Positions 42,357 through 51,454 of a stretch of 64,000 nucleotides of DNA are shown in pieces. The first letter of the stretch is position 1, and every line of letters begins with the position of its first letter. Under the pieces are notes generated by a model. The model was not told the DNA's origin and did not search any database. It saw only the letters and a program-made list of their open reading frames with translations. The translations under genes were made by a program, and so were the position numbers. Origin of the DNA: Paenibacillus kobensis NBRC 15729 (lineage in GTDB: Bacteria > Bacillota > Bacilli > Paenibacillales > Paenibacillaceae); contig NZ_BILZ01000024.1 of NCBI RefSeq assembly GCF_004000825.1, forward strand, positions 1-64,000, written 5' to 3'.

Positions 42357-43241
42357 ATGACGGCATCTGCAGGATTCAAGGCGGACGCGGCTCAGCGCGT
42401 GGACAGCCATACGGTGCTGTTCGGCGTCATTGGCGATCCGATTCGCCATTCGAAGTCTCCGATCATGATGAACCGGGCATTCCGCGAGACAGGCGTGAAC
42501 GGCGTATACACCGCTTTTCATATTACGGCAGATAAGCTCGGAGACTTCGTGGCAGGCGTTCGCGCGATGGGCGTGCGCGGCGTCAATGTCACGATCCCGC
42601 ACAAGCTTGATATTATGAAGCATGTGGATATCATCGATGAATCTGCCGCAGCGATCGGCGCCGTCAACACGATCGTGAACGATAACGGGGTATTGACCGG
42701 CTACAACACGGACGGTATCGGCTATGTCCGTTCACTGAAGGAAGAGGCGGAGCCTGTGCTCGCGGGCAAGCGTATTGTCGTGCTCGGCGCGGGAGGCGCC
42801 GCCCGTGGCATTGTCTATGCACTGACGAAGGAGTCGCCGGCATCGATCACGATCGCGAACCGGACAGAGCAGCGTGCGGTCGAGCTAGCCGCCTCGATGA
42901 GGGAGCGGGCGAATGTGATCGGCGTATCGAACGACCGGTTGCAGGAAGTTTGCGAAGAGGCGGATATCGTCATTAATACGACATCGACGGGCATGTATCC
43001 GAACGTCGACGAGTCGCCGGTCGATGCAGCTTGGCTGCGGCCAGGGGCGGTAGCATCTGATATTATTTATAATCCGATGAAGACCAAGTTTCTGCACGAA
43101 GCGGAGCAGGCCGGCTGCCGGATTCACGGCGGTCTCGGCATGTTTATTTATCAAGGCGCGTATGCGTTCGAATATTGGACGGGACAGCCGGCGCCGGCTG
43201 CTGCTATGCGCGAGGTTGTGCTGGAGGCGCTCCAGCCTTAA
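42357..43241 (+). CDS. aroE: shikimate dehydrogenase (294 aa)
   Basis: Reduces 3-dehydroshikimate with NADPH in aromatic amino acid synthesis. GVIGDPIRHSKSPIMMNRAF binds substrate, NVTIPHK carries the catalytic Lys, and VVLGAGGAARGIVYAL binds the nucleotide. NTTSTGMYP and GLGMFIYQGAYAFEYWTG complete the signature. AAGGGAG abuts ATG 42348, so ATG 42357 (9 bases) is more likely. Third in the yqe operon. Confidence 0.95.
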   Translation: MTASAGFKADAAQRVDSHTVLFGVIGDPIRHSKSPIMMNRAFRETGVNGVYTAFHITADKLGDFVAGVRAMGVRGVNVTIPHKLDIMKHVDIIDESAAAIGAVNTIVNDNGVLTGYNTDGIGYVRSLKEEAEPVLAGKRIVVLGAGGAARGIVYALTKESPASITIANRTEQRAVELAASMRERANVIGVSNDRLQEVCEEADIVINTTSTGMYPNVDESPVDAAWLRPGAVASDIIYNPMKTKFLHEAEQAGCRIHGGLGMFIYQGAYAFEYWTGQPAPAAAMREVVLEALQP

Positions 43242-43308
43242 CCTGCTAAACCGATGGATGATACAAACATTAACGAACGCGTCAACATATAGAAAGAAGG
43301 TTTATACG

Positions 43309-43602
43309 ATGTTAACAGGCAAACAGAAACGGCATTTGCGCTCACTCGCGCACCATTTGAATCCAATCTTCCAAGTAGGCAAGGGCGGAACGAACGAGCA
43401 TATTATGAAGCATATCGAAGAAGCGATCGAGACTCGCGAATTGATCAAAGTATCCGTGCTTAACAACTGTGTGGAAGATCCGAAGCAAATCGGGCAAGAG
43501 CTGGCCGAAGGTTCGGGCTGCGAACTCGTACAGGTGATCGGCAAAACGATCGTGTTGTACAAAGAGTCGCGCGATCACAAGACGATCGTGCTGCCGCGTT
43601 AA
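43309..43602 (+). CDS. yhbY: YhbY family RNA-binding protein (97 aa)
   Basis: A small CRM-domain RNA-binding protein that associates with the 50S subunit assembly. LTGKQKRHLRSLAHHLNPIFQVGKGG with the GxxG loop (VGKGG), then ETRELIKVSVLNN. AGAAGG lies about 9 bases upstream. The equivalent Bacillus gene is yqeI. Confidence 0.93.
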   Translation: MLTGKQKRHLRSLAHHLNPIFQVGKGGTNEHIMKHIEEAIETRELIKVSVLNNCVEDPKQIGQELAEGSGCELVQVIGKTIVLYKESRDHKTIVLPR

Positions 43603-43651
43603 GGCACTTGCACACGCTTAAGCGGATGACGGAAGGAGCTCAGCAAGGCGA

Positions 43652-44263
43652 ATGAGTCGGAACAGACATATCGGCATTATGGGCGGAACGTTCGATCCGA
43701 TTCATGTCGGACATTTATTAGCCGCAGAAACGGCGATCGACACATGTTCCCTTGACGAAGTGTGGTTTATTCCGACGAACGTGCCGCCGCTGAAGGAAAG
43801 CGTGCAAGGCGCGGACGCGGAGACACGACTGCGTCTTGTGCGGCTCGCCATTGCCAGCGAGCCGAAGTTCAAGGCTGAATCGATCGAGTTGGAACGCGGC
43901 GGCGTCAGCTATTCGATCGATACGGTCAGTGAGCTGGCAAGCCGGAATCCTGATTGTACGTTTATGTACATCATCGGCTCCGACCGAATTCATGACCTGC
44001 CGAAGTGGCACCGGATCGAGGAACTGGCGTCTATCGTACGGTTTATCGGCGTGGAACGTCCCGGCGAGCCCGTTGATCTTAAGCGGCTGCCGGAATGGAT
44101 CCGCGAGCGTGTTACGCTTGCCCAGATGCCGCCGATGGGCGTATCGTCCACGGATATTCGGCGCCGCCGCAGCGAGGGACGGTCGATTCGGTATTTGGTT
44201 ACGGAGCCCGTCTATTCCGAAATCGTGAAGGAGGGGCTGTATGAATCGCGAAGAAATGATTGA
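43652..44263 (+). CDS. nadD: nicotinate-nucleotide adenylyltransferase (203 aa)
   Basis: Makes deamido-NAD from nicotinate mononucleotide and ATP. GGTFDPIHVGHLLAAE is the nucleotide-transferase motif, and GVSSTDIRRRRSEGRSIRYL is the C-terminal loop. GGAAGGAGC is about 12 bases upstream. yqeK starts inside its last 23 bases. Confidence 0.95.
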   Translation: MSRNRHIGIMGGTFDPIHVGHLLAAETAIDTCSLDEVWFIPTNVPPLKESVQGADAETRLRLVRLAIASEPKFKAESIELERGGVSYSIDTVSELASRNPDCTFMYIIGSDRIHDLPKWHRIEELASIVRFIGVERPGEPVDLKRLPEWIRERVTLAQMPPMGVSSTDIRRRRSEGRSIRYLVTEPVYSEIVKEGLYESRRND

Positions 44264-44816
44264 ATCGGTCAAGGCGCAAATGCCGGAGCGAAGATGGCTG
44301 CATGTTCAAGGCGTCATGGAAACGTCGGTTGAACTGGCCAAGCGGTTCGGTTCAGATCCTGAGCGCGCGGAGCTGGCGGCCATCCTGCACGATGTAGCGA
44401 AGTATTGGCCGACAGAGCGGATGGGCCGGATCATTCGGGAAGAGCAGCTTCCGCAGGAACTGCTTGAATATGATAAGGAACTGTGGCATGCGCCTGTCGG
44501 TGCGCTTGTGGCGGAACGCGATTATGGCGTAACCGATCCGGAAGTGCTGGATGCGATCCGCTACCATACGTCGGGACGTATTGGCATGACGCTGCTTGAG
44601 AAGATCGTCTGCCTGGCCGATTATATGGAGCCAAGCCGCGAATTTCCTGGCGTGAATAAAATTCGCACCGAGGCCGAGCATAGTGTGGAGAAGGCGCTGC
44701 TAGCCGGTTTTGATTCCACGATTACGTTTTTGATAGAAAAAGGCAAACGAATATTCCCGCTGACAGTGTCGGCGCGTAATGATTTGATTCGTCAATTACA
44801 GGAGGCTGAAGAATGA
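44241..44816 (+). CDS. yqeK: YqeK HD-domain hydrolase (191 aa)
   Basis: An HD-domain phosphohydrolase; Bacillus YqeK hydrolyses diadenosine tetraphosphate. RRWLHVQGVMETSVELAKRF has the first His, AAILHDVAKYWP the HD pair, and HAPVGALVAERDYGV and IRYHTSGR the rest. AAGGAGG lies about 8 bases upstream, inside nadD. ATGA overlap with rsfS. Confidence 0.95.
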   Translation: MNREEMIESVKAQMPERRWLHVQGVMETSVELAKRFGSDPERAELAAILHDVAKYWPTERMGRIIREEQLPQELLEYDKELWHAPVGALVAERDYGVTDPEVLDAIRYHTSGRIGMTLLEKIVCLADYMEPSREFPGVNKIRTEAEHSVEKALLAGFDSTITFLIEKGKRIFPLTVSARNDLIRQLQEAEE

Positions 44817-45160
44817 CGGTTAATTCAGATAAACTTTTAGAAGCGGCGGTTGCAGCCGCAGAGGAAAAGAAAGCTTCGCGCATCGTTGCGCTGAACTTGA
44901 AAGAAATCTCGCTCGTTGCCGACTATTTCGTTATTTGCTCGGGTAACTCGGACGTGCAGGTGCAAGCGATTGCGACCGAGATCCGCAAACAATCGGAGAT
45001 GCTCGGCGTTCGCGTACGCGGCATTGAAGGGATGGATTCGGCACGTTGGGTGCTGATCGACCTTGGAGACGTTGTCGTACATGTGTTCCACCGGGATGAG
45101 CGCGATTACTACAATCTCGAGCGGCTTTGGTCCGACGCGAAAGTTGTGGAGCTCGCATGA
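44813..45160 (+). CDS. rsfS: ribosome silencing factor (115 aa)
   Basis: Binds L14 on the 50S subunit and blocks subunit joining when nutrients are low. DYFVICSGNSDVQVQAIATEI, GIEGMDSARWVLIDLGDVVVHVF and RDYYNLERLWSDA are diagnostic. ATG overlaps the yqeK stop and its own stop overlaps cvfB. Corresponds to Bacillus yqeL. Confidence 0.96.
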   Translation: MTVNSDKLLEAAVAAAEEKKASRIVALNLKEISLVADYFVICSGNSDVQVQAIATEIRKQSEMLGVRVRGIEGMDSARWVLIDLGDVVVHVFHRDERDYYNLERLWSDAKVVELA

Positions 45161-46086
45161 GTCTAATCGCCGGTACGATCGTTCGGCTGCGGGTGGCGCG
45201 CGAAGTGTCACCCTATGGCTTCTTTGTAACGGATGGGACGCAGGACGTTCTATTGCATTACAGCGAAATCGTTGCGCCGGGCGGGGTCAAAATAAAGCCA
45301 GGCGACGACGTGGACGTCTTCCTGTACTTCGATACGGATGACCGTCTTTCGGCTACGATGCGCAAGCCGTTTATTACGCTCGGCGAGATGAAGCGCCTGC
45401 GCGTTGCGGATATTCATCCCCGTCTCGGTTGTTTCCTCGAGTTCGGCTTAGGCCGGCAGCTGCTGCTGCCGCTGTCCGAGCTTCCGGAAAACCGTGATTT
45501 CCGTCCGCTAGTCGGCGACGAAGTGTTCGTCGTTCTGCAGAATGACAAGCAAGGACGGCTGATCGCGAAGCTTGCGCGGGAAGAAGACTTCCAGAGCCAT
45601 ATCTTCCGCGCTCCGTCGGACTGGCGGAACCGGTGGATCGAAGGCTGGGTAACGAAGACGCTGCAGATGGGCTCCTTCGTGCTGCTGGACGGAGGCGTAC
45701 TTGGCTTTGGCGCATTCGGCATGATTCCGTCTTCGGAACGGAACCGTACGCTTCGGCTCGGCGAGCGGGTGCGTGCCCGCGTGACGTTCGTACGCGAAGA
45801 CGGCCGGGTTAATCTGTCGCTGGTCGAGCGTAAGGAAGTCGGCATGACGGAAGATTCGGACCGCATACTAGCGTTTCTAAAAGAGCGTCCAGGCGGCGCG
45901 ATGCCTTACTCGGATGCGACAGAAGCGGATCTTATCAAGCAGCGGTTCGGGATCAGCAAGTCGGCGTTCAAGAGAGCGCTCGGCAAGCTCATGCGCGACC
46001 GGATCGTGACGCAGGAAGGAAATTGGACGAAACTCGTGGATCCGGCACAGGCATCAGCTTCCGCTCCGCCGGAAGGGCAATCGTAA
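45157..46086 (+). CDS. cvfB: S1-domain RNA-binding protein, CvfB family (309 aa)
   Basis: An RNA-binding regulator with three S1-like domains and a C-terminal winged helix. Segments are LRVAREVSPYGFFVTDG, IHPRLGCFLEFGLGRQLLLP, WIEGWVTKTLQMGSFVLLDGG and KQRFGISKSAFKRALGKLM. CvfB affects virulence factor and RNA control in Staphylococcus. ATGA overlap with rsfS and TAATG overlap with yqeM. In Bacillus subtilis this gene (yitL) is elsewhere, so its place here is notable. Confidence 0.93.
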   Translation: MSLIAGTIVRLRVAREVSPYGFFVTDGTQDVLLHYSEIVAPGGVKIKPGDDVDVFLYFDTDDRLSATMRKPFITLGEMKRLRVADIHPRLGCFLEFGLGRQLLLPLSELPENRDFRPLVGDEVFVVLQNDKQGRLIAKLAREEDFQSHIFRAPSDWRNRWIEGWVTKTLQMGSFVLLDGGVLGFGAFGMIPSSERNRTLRLGERVRARVTFVREDGRVNLSLVERKEVGMTEDSDRILAFLKERPGGAMPYSDATEADLIKQRFGISKSAFKRALGKLMRDRIVTQEGNWTKLVDPAQASASAPPEGQS

Positions 46087-46874
46087 TGATGGCCTCCTAC
46101 CGCCAGTTCGCTACGGTGTACGACCGTCTGATGGAGAATATGCCTTATGCCGATTGGCTGCGGTTCGCGCGAACGGTATGGGACAGAGGGCAAATGCCGA
46201 GATCGGTCGTCGACCTCGGCTGCGGCACAGGCAATCTGTCGATCCCGCTGGCGAAGTCAGGCTTTGATGTGTATGCCATCGACCTGTCGGCCGATATGCT
46301 GACGATCGGAAGAAGCAAGTGGGATGAGAGTCCGCGCCGCGCTTTGCGCGAGAGCAACGGCTCGATCCGCTGGCTGCAGCAGGATATGCGCGAATGGGAG
46401 CTGCCGGAGCCTGTCGACACCGTCATTTCATTCTGCGATTGTTTGAACTATCTGACGGAGGAAACAGACGTTGAAGCGGCTTTTCGCGCGACGTTCCGGG
46501 CTCTTAAGCCAGGCGGCATGTTTATGTTCGACGTCCTGCCGCAGCAGCAGTTGCAGCGCTATGCGGAGCAACAGCCGTTCACACTCGACGAGCGTGACGT
46601 TGCCTACATATGGACATGCGAGTGGGATGAAGCGACATATGAAATCGAACACGCGTTGACGATATTCGCCCGCGATGAGCATGATGCTGCTGGACGGTTC
46701 ATGCGGATCGAAGAGACGCATGTGGAGCGCGCGTACGAGTCCCGTTGGATCGTCGATGCCTTGAAGCGCTCCGGCTTCGCTCGCATCGAGCGGTATGCCG
46801 ATTTCAACACCGTTCCGTTAACGAACGAGGCTCCGCCATCTGCGGAGCGGCTGTTCTTCGTAGCAGTGAAGTAG
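46086..46874 (+). CDS. yqeM: YqeM-like SAM methyltransferase (262 aa)
   Basis: Class I methyltransferase with motif I VVDLGCGTGNLSIPLAKSGF (about residues 41-60), acidic VYAIDLSADML, and FCDCLNYLTEETD. SYRQFATVYDRLMENMPYADW at the N-terminus is typical of YqeM. The substrate is unknown. Last gene of the yqe operon; the following hairpin belongs to the opposite strand. Confidence 0.92.
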   Translation: MMASYRQFATVYDRLMENMPYADWLRFARTVWDRGQMPRSVVDLGCGTGNLSIPLAKSGFDVYAIDLSADMLTIGRSKWDESPRRALRESNGSIRWLQQDMREWELPEPVDTVISFCDCLNYLTEETDVEAAFRATFRALKPGGMFMFDVLPQQQLQRYAEQQPFTLDERDVAYIWTCEWDEATYEIEHALTIFARDEHDAAGRFMRIEETHVERAYESRWIVDALKRSGFARIERYADFNTVPLTNEAPPSAERLFFVAVK

Positions 46875-46906
46875 CAACGCTCGCGAGCACTTATACCGAT
46901 AGGGAA

Positions 46907-46970
46907 GCAAAAAGCCCCGGCATCCGCCGCACCTCTTCGATTAAGAAGGGAGCGGCGAATGCCGGGGCTT
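46907..46970 (-). terminator. terminator of the minus-strand zinc-ribbon-like gene
   Basis: Read on the minus strand, AAGCCCCGGCATTCGCCGC pairs with GCGGCGGATGCCGGGGCTT, followed by TTTTGC. On the plus strand no T-run follows. Confidence 0.88.
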
Positions 46971-46998
46971 ATCGCATGACTGGCTTCAACTTGACCGG

Positions 46999-47289
46999 TT
47001 ACCCGATATGTTGAAGCTGATCTTCGTAGTCGCCGATCTTCGCTTTGAATTGTTCTTCAAGCCTAGGCAGATGGCGCTTCATGCAGTTGCAGTAGTAATC
47101 TTTGCGACATACGGGGCATGGAATGTTCAGCAGGCGCGCGACGTCGACCAATTTCCATTCCGGATCTTTCTTCAGAAAGAAGCGGGTACGCGAGTTGTCA
47201 TCGAGTGTAACGATGAGCTGATAGATTTTTTCTTTGTTGTTGTAATCCCCGGAGTCCTTGATATCGACAATGACCGGATTAAATGACAT
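46999..47289 (-). CDS. small conserved protein with Cys-rich zinc-like site (96 aa)
   Basis: A 96-residue protein: beta-rich N-terminus (SFNPVIVDIKDSGDYNNKEKI), then NIPCPVCRKDYYCNCMKRH. C-P-V-C followed by C-N-C gives four Cys in a row that could bind zinc. A coiled C-terminus follows. AGGTGG lies about 9 bases upstream of ATG 47289. It stands alone between yqeM and leuS with its own terminator. Function unknown. Confidence 0.82.
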   Translation of the reverse strand: MSFNPVIVDIKDSGDYNNKEKIYQLIVTLDDNSRTRFFLKKDPEWKLVDVARLLNIPCPVCRKDYYCNCMKRHLPRLEEQFKAKIGDYEDQLQHIG

Positions 47290-47301
47290 TTCACATACCA
47301 C

Positions 47302-47509
47302 CTGTCTATATTGTTGTACAAGGTCTACACGATAGAATAGCTTGATATGCGTATCTCTGTCAATGATTTGGCGGCAATTGTCACGATTTTCGTGATTGGA
47401 GCCGGAATGCTGCGAAAGTCTTTCGTATTAGTATACCGTTTATTGTACCTTTCTATTCAACCCCGCAATCCTTCTTAGGCCAAATGGAATTGGCCGATGG
47501 CTGCGTTTA
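47302..47509. other. intergenic region between the zinc-ribbon-like gene and the leuS promoter
   Basis: This 208-base stretch holds AT-rich promoter-like DNA for the minus-strand gene (a GTATACCG and TTCTATTC region) but no ORF of note and no clear repeat. I see nothing further in it. Confidence 0.6.
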
Positions 47510-47538
47510 TTGACATCTCACCGGGCTTCTCCTATAAT
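47510..47538 (+). promoter_or_regulatory. sigma-A promoter of leuS
   Basis: TTGACA (47510-47515) and TATAAT (47533-47538) are both perfect consensus boxes with a 17-base spacer, predicting a start near 47545, directly before the T-box leader. Confidence 0.9.
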
Positions 47539-47559
47539 CAATTTTATATATGTGAGATC

Positions 47560-47860
47560 CTTAGTGGATCATGACAACACAGGCATTGAAGAGGAGCAGT
47601 ACTCGAGGACGTATGCTTCAGAGAGCCGGCGGATGGTGCAAGCCGGTGCTTACGCACGAAGAATCTCGCCTTGGAGCCGCAATGTGGAGAAGTGCCGGAT
47701 GCATGCTTGCAGGCCGGACTTGCGATACATTGCCGTCTCGCCCGCGTTAAGGGAATAGAGTGAGCGAAGGCGAAGAACGTCTGCGCTAACTAGGGTGGTA
47801 CCACGGGAATAATAACCTCTCGTCCCTAGCGATTATACGCTGGGACGAGAGGTTTTTTAC
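47560..47860 (+). promoter_or_regulatory. T-box leader of leuS
   Basis: A tRNA-sensing leader that lets transcription continue when tRNA-Leu is uncharged. The T-box proper AGGGTGGTACCACGGG is at 47792-47807. The terminator is CCTCTCGTCCC (47816-47826) with GGGACGAGAGG (47842-47852) and six T; the T-box sequence can pair in the alternative antiterminator. GAGGAGCAGTACTCG begins stem I. A CTC at 47665-47667, inside GAATCTCGCC, is a candidate leucine specifier codon, but I have not folded stem I. Confidence 0.92.
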
Positions 47861-47893
47861 ATGTTTGACAGTCGCGAAGGGAGATTTCCGATT

Positions 47894-50338
47894 ATGAGCC
47901 AAGACAACCACAATCAACAACAGGGTTATAACCCGCTCGTTATCGAACCGAAGTGGCAGCGCTTCTGGGACGATAATAAAACGTTCGCTACGACAGAGGA
48001 CGCGAATAAGCCGAAATTTTATGCACTTGATATGTTCCCATACCCGTCCGGAGCCGGCCTGCACGTCGGCCATCCGGAAGGCTACACGGCTACCGATATC
48101 GTATCCCGCTATAAGCGGATGCGCGGCTATAACGTGCTGCACCCGATGGGCTGGGACGCGTTCGGTCTTCCTGCCGAGCAGCATGCGCTCGATACGGGCG
48201 AGCATCCGCGCGACATTACGGTGAAGAACATCAACAACTTCCGCCGTCAGATCAAATCGCTCGGCTTCTCGTACGACTGGGACCGCGAGTTCAGCACGAC
48301 CGACCCGGACTATTACAAATGGACGCAGTGGATTTTTATCCAGCTGTATAATAAAGGTCTCGCTTACGTCGCGGAAGTGCCGGTGAACTGGTGCGAAGCG
48401 CTCGGAACGGTGCTTGCGAATGAAGAAGTCATCGACGGCAAGAGCGAGCGCGGCGGACACCCGGTTGTCCGCAAGCCGATGCGTCAATGGGTACTGAAGA
48501 TTACGGAATATGCGGAACGTCTGCTGGAAGATCTCGATGAGCTCGACTGGACGGAAAGCATCAAAGAAATGCAGCGCAACTGGATCGGCAAATCGACAGG
48601 TGCGGAAGTGACGTTCGCGATCGACGGAACGGACGAATCGCTCGTCGTATTCACGACGCGACCGGATACGCTGTTTGGCGCAACCTACTGCGTTCTGGCG
48701 CCTGAGCATGAGCTCGTGGCGAAGATTACGTCCGCAGAGCAGAAAGCGGCGATCGAAGCGTACCAAGAAGTTGCTGCGCGCAAGAGCGATCTGGAGCGCA
48801 CCGACCTCGCGAAGGAGAAGACGGGCGTGTTCACGGGCGCTTACGCGGTAAATCCGGTCAGCGGCGAGAAGCTGCCGATCTGGATCGCGGACTATGTATT
48901 GGCCGGCTACGGAACGGGCGCGATTATGGCCGTACCGGGCCACGATACACGCGACTGGGAATTCGCGAAGCAATTCGGCCTGCCGATCGTCGAGGTTATT
49001 AAAGGCGGCGACGTGACAGCGGAAGCGTTCGCGGGAGACGGCGAACACGTGAACTCCGGCTTCTTGAACGGCCTTGGCAATGAGGCGGCAATTGCGGCAA
49101 TGATCGAGCATCTGGAAGCGAAGGGCTTCGGCAAAGGCAAGACGACGTACCGTCTGCGCGACTGGCTGTTCAGCCGCCAGCGTTATTGGGGCGAGCCGAT
49201 TCCGATTCTGCACCTTGAAGACGGCACGATGAAACCGGTCGCGGAATCGGAACTGCCGCTGTTGCTGCCGGACGTTGATGCAATCAAGCCTTCGGGAACG
49301 GGCGAGTCGCCGCTGGCGAACGTTACGGAATGGGTGGAGACGATCGATCCTGAGACCGGCATGAAAGCGCGCCGCGAGACGAATACGATGCCGCAATGGG
49401 CGGGCAGCTGCTGGTACTACCTGCGGTTCATCGATCCGCACAACGAGAACGAAATTTGCTCCAAGGAGAAGCAGCGCGAATGGCTGCCGGTCGACCTGTA
49501 CATTGGCGGCGCGGAGCATGCGGTTCTTCACTTGCTGTATGCTCGTTTCTGGCATAAGGTACTGTACGATATCGGCGTCGTTGATACGAAGGAGCCGTTC
49601 TATAAACTGGTGAACCAAGGCATGATCCTCGGAACGAACAACGAGAAGATGTCGAAGTCGCGCGGCAACGTTATCAACCCGGATGTGATCGTGAACGAAT
49701 TCGGCGGCGATACGCTGCGGATGTACGAAATGTTCATGGGACCGCTGGAGGCAACGAAGCCGTGGAATACGAGCGGGGTCGAAGGCATGTACCGGTTCTT
49801 GAGCCGGGTATGGCGCCTGTTCGTGAACGAGGACGGCGCTCTGACGTCCAAAGCCGTTGACGGCGAAGGCAGCGAGGCGTTCAAACGGACGTGGCACCGG
49901 ACGATTAAGAAAGTTACGGAAGATTTCGATAATCTGCGGTTCAATACGGCGATCAGCCAGCTGATGATTTTCGTCAATGACGCTTATAAAGCCGATACAC
50001 TGCCTCGTCAAGCGCTCGAGCACTTCGCACAAATGCTGTCGCCGCTCGCTCCGCATATCGCTGAGGAGCTGTGGGAGAAGCTCGGTCATAGCGGTTCCAT
50101 TACGTATGTACAATGGCCGCAATATGACGAGGCTTGGACGGTCGACCAAGAGGTCGAAATTGTCGTTCAGGTGAATGGCAAAATCGCCGACCGCGTCAGC
50201 ATCGCAGCGGACACGGAGGTCGACGAGATGGAGCGTCTCGCTAAGGAGCTTGATAAAGTTAAGCAAGCGATCGAAGGCAAGACCATTCGCAAAGTGATCG
50301 CCGTCAAAGGCAAGCTCGTCAATATTGTCGCGAACTAA
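47894..50338 (+). CDS. leuS: leucyl-tRNA synthetase (814 aa)
   Basis: Charges tRNA-Leu. The HIGH-type motif is [12 protein letters not shown] (about residues 49-60) and KMSKS is at about 585-589. The editing domain carries [31 protein letters not shown] is typical of bacterial LeuS. ATG 47894 is preferred because GAAGGGAG is 10 bases upstream; the upstream in-frame ATG lies inside the T-box terminator tail. Control is by the T-box. Confidence 0.97.
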   Translation: MSQDNHNQQQGYNPLVIEPKWQRFWDDNKTFATTEDANKPKFYALDMFPYPSGAGLHVGHPEGYTATDIVSRYKRMRGYNVLHPMGWDAFGLPAEQHALDTGEHPRDITVKNINNFRRQIKSLGFSYDWDREFSTTDPDYYKWTQWIFIQLYNKGLAYVAEVPVNWCEALGTVLANEEVIDGKSERGGHPVVRKPMRQWVLKITEYAERLLEDLDELDWTESIKEMQRNWIGKSTGAEVTFAIDGTDESLVVFTTRPDTLFGATYCVLAPEHELVAKITSAEQKAAIEAYQEVAARKSDLERTDLAKEKTGVFTGAYAVNPVSGEKLPIWIADYVLAGYGTGAIMAVPGHDTRDWEFAKQFGLPIVEVIKGGDVTAEAFAGDGEHVNSGFLNGLGNEAAIAAMIEHLEAKGFGKGKTTYRLRDWLFSRQRYWGEPIPILHLEDGTMKPVAESELPLLLPDVDAIKPSGTGESPLANVTEWVETIDPETGMKARRETNTMPQWAGSCWYYLRFIDPHNENEICSKEKQREWLPVDLYIGGAEHAVLHLLYARFWHKVLYDIGVVDTKEPFYKLVNQGMILGTNNEKMSKSRGNVINPDVIVNEFGGDTLRMYEMFMGPLEATKPWNTSGVEGMYRFLSRVWRLFVNEDGALTSKAVDGEGSEAFKRTWHRTIKKVTEDFDNLRFNTAISQLMIFVNDAYKADTLPRQALEHFAQMLSPLAPHIAEELWEKLGHSGSITYVQWPQYDEAWTVDQEVEIVVQVNGKIADRVSIAADTEVDEMERLAKELDKVKQAIEGKTIRKVIAVKGKLVNIVAN

Positions 50339-50381
50339 CGCCCAAGTTTAACGACGGGCGCAACCGAATAAGCCGGCTCTG

Positions 50382-50438
50382 AAGAGGTGAGCGGCCCGTC
50401 ACGCTAAAGAATAGCGTGTTACTGGCCGTTCACCTCTT
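50382..50438. repeat. nested inverted repeats between leuS and comER
   Basis: AAGAGGTGAGCGGCC (50382-50396) pairs with GGCCGTTCACCTCTT (50424-50438) over 15 bases with one G-U. Inside, CACGCTA (50400-50406) pairs with TAGCGTG (50412-50418). No T-run follows on either strand, so a classic terminator is uncertain, although the convergent arrangement suggests one. It overlaps the last codons of comER. Confidence 0.65.
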
Positions 50439-51258
50439 CGCCGTATAAGGAGGAAGCTACTTTGCCCGCATCTTCTTTATATTTGTCATGGGTTGTTCGG
50501 ATAAGCCGGTTGAACATCCCGTCGCAATCGATTTCAAGCGATTCGAGCGCTTTGGCGGTAATGCCGCCCGGTACGGCGACGCGCTCTTGGATATGTTCGG
50601 GCGTCATACCGCCCTCCGTCAGAAGCCGGCCAGTGCCGAGCAGCATTGCGCTTGCAACGGCAAGTGCGTCGGAACGCCGAATGCCCGTCTCTCTTACGGC
50701 GGCATCGACGAATTGTTGGATGAAATAGGCGAAGAAGGCAGGACCGCAGCTCGAAAGATCCGAGACAATGCGCGTATATTGTTCGTCGATCCGGATCGGC
50801 TCGCTAATATGACGGAGCAGCGCTTCCAACCGTTGCTGGTCCTCGGCGCTCACACGGCTTCCGTACATGCACAGTGTGGCACCGCTGCCGACATGATTCG
50901 TAATGCTCGGAATCATTTTGGCCGTTTTGCATGGCAACCAGTCTTCGAGCTGTGAGAGCATGACAGGACTTGTAATCGACACGACAAGCTGTTCGGGCCG
51001 GAGGCTTGCGCGAATGTCGCTCAGTACGCTGCGGAACTCATGAGGCTTGATGCACAGGAAGACGATGTCCTTCCCTTTGGCTGCTTCGACGTTGGAAGCT
51101 TCGACACGAAGACCCGGATATAAGTCGGCCAAGCATTCCACTTTGGCTATCGTCCGGTTACTGGCCGCGATCTGTGACGGCTTGAGTGCGCCGGACGTTA
51201 TGAATGCGCCGATGAGCAGGCTGCCCATGCTGCCAGTACCGATAAACCCGACATTCAT
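50419..51258 (-). CDS. comER: ComER, pyrroline-5-carboxylate reductase-like (279 aa)
   Basis: A ProC-family protein: NVGFIGTGSMGSLLIGAFITSG binds NAD(P), and SVTSPVM-like and SLSSCGPAFFAYFIQ regions follow. TEGGMTPEHIQERVAVPGGI is the C-terminal signature. ComER is divergent from comEA in Bacilli and affects sporulation and competence timing; its enzymatic activity is not clear. GGGAGGGG lies 7 bases upstream of ATG 51258. Confidence 0.92.
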   Translation of the reverse strand: MNVGFIGTGSMGSLLIGAFITSGALKPSQIAASNRTIAKVECLADLYPGLRVEASNVEAAKGKDIVFLCIKPHEFRSVLSDIRASLRPEQLVVSITSPVMLSQLEDWLPCKTAKMIPSITNHVGSGATLCMYGSRVSAEDQQRLEALLRHISEPIRIDEQYTRIVSDLSSCGPAFFAYFIQQFVDAAVRETGIRRSDALAVASAMLLGTGRLLTEGGMTPEHIQERVAVPGGITAKALESLEIDCDGMFNRLIRTTHDKYKEDAGKVASSLYGEEVNGQ

Positions 51259-51454
51259 CGGAACCCCTCCCTTGCGACTTGGATTGTACGATGCGTTGTC
51301 GCCCATCATGCAATAAATCGACATTATGATTTGCTCTTACTACACTATGCGAGAGAGCGCGGCCATCATACCGTTTATTTTTGCGGTACGGGACCGATGT
51401 GGTTTAAGTACTTTAGCCTTACAGGCCAGATACATGATTGGAGGTTGTGACCGG

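Noticed and set aside
47786-50266. Long open frame of about 826 codons on the minus strand opposite leuS
   Set aside because: It has an Arg/His/Phe/Leu-rich composition typical of antisense frames over a biased gene, and leuS on the plus strand carries all synthetase motifs.
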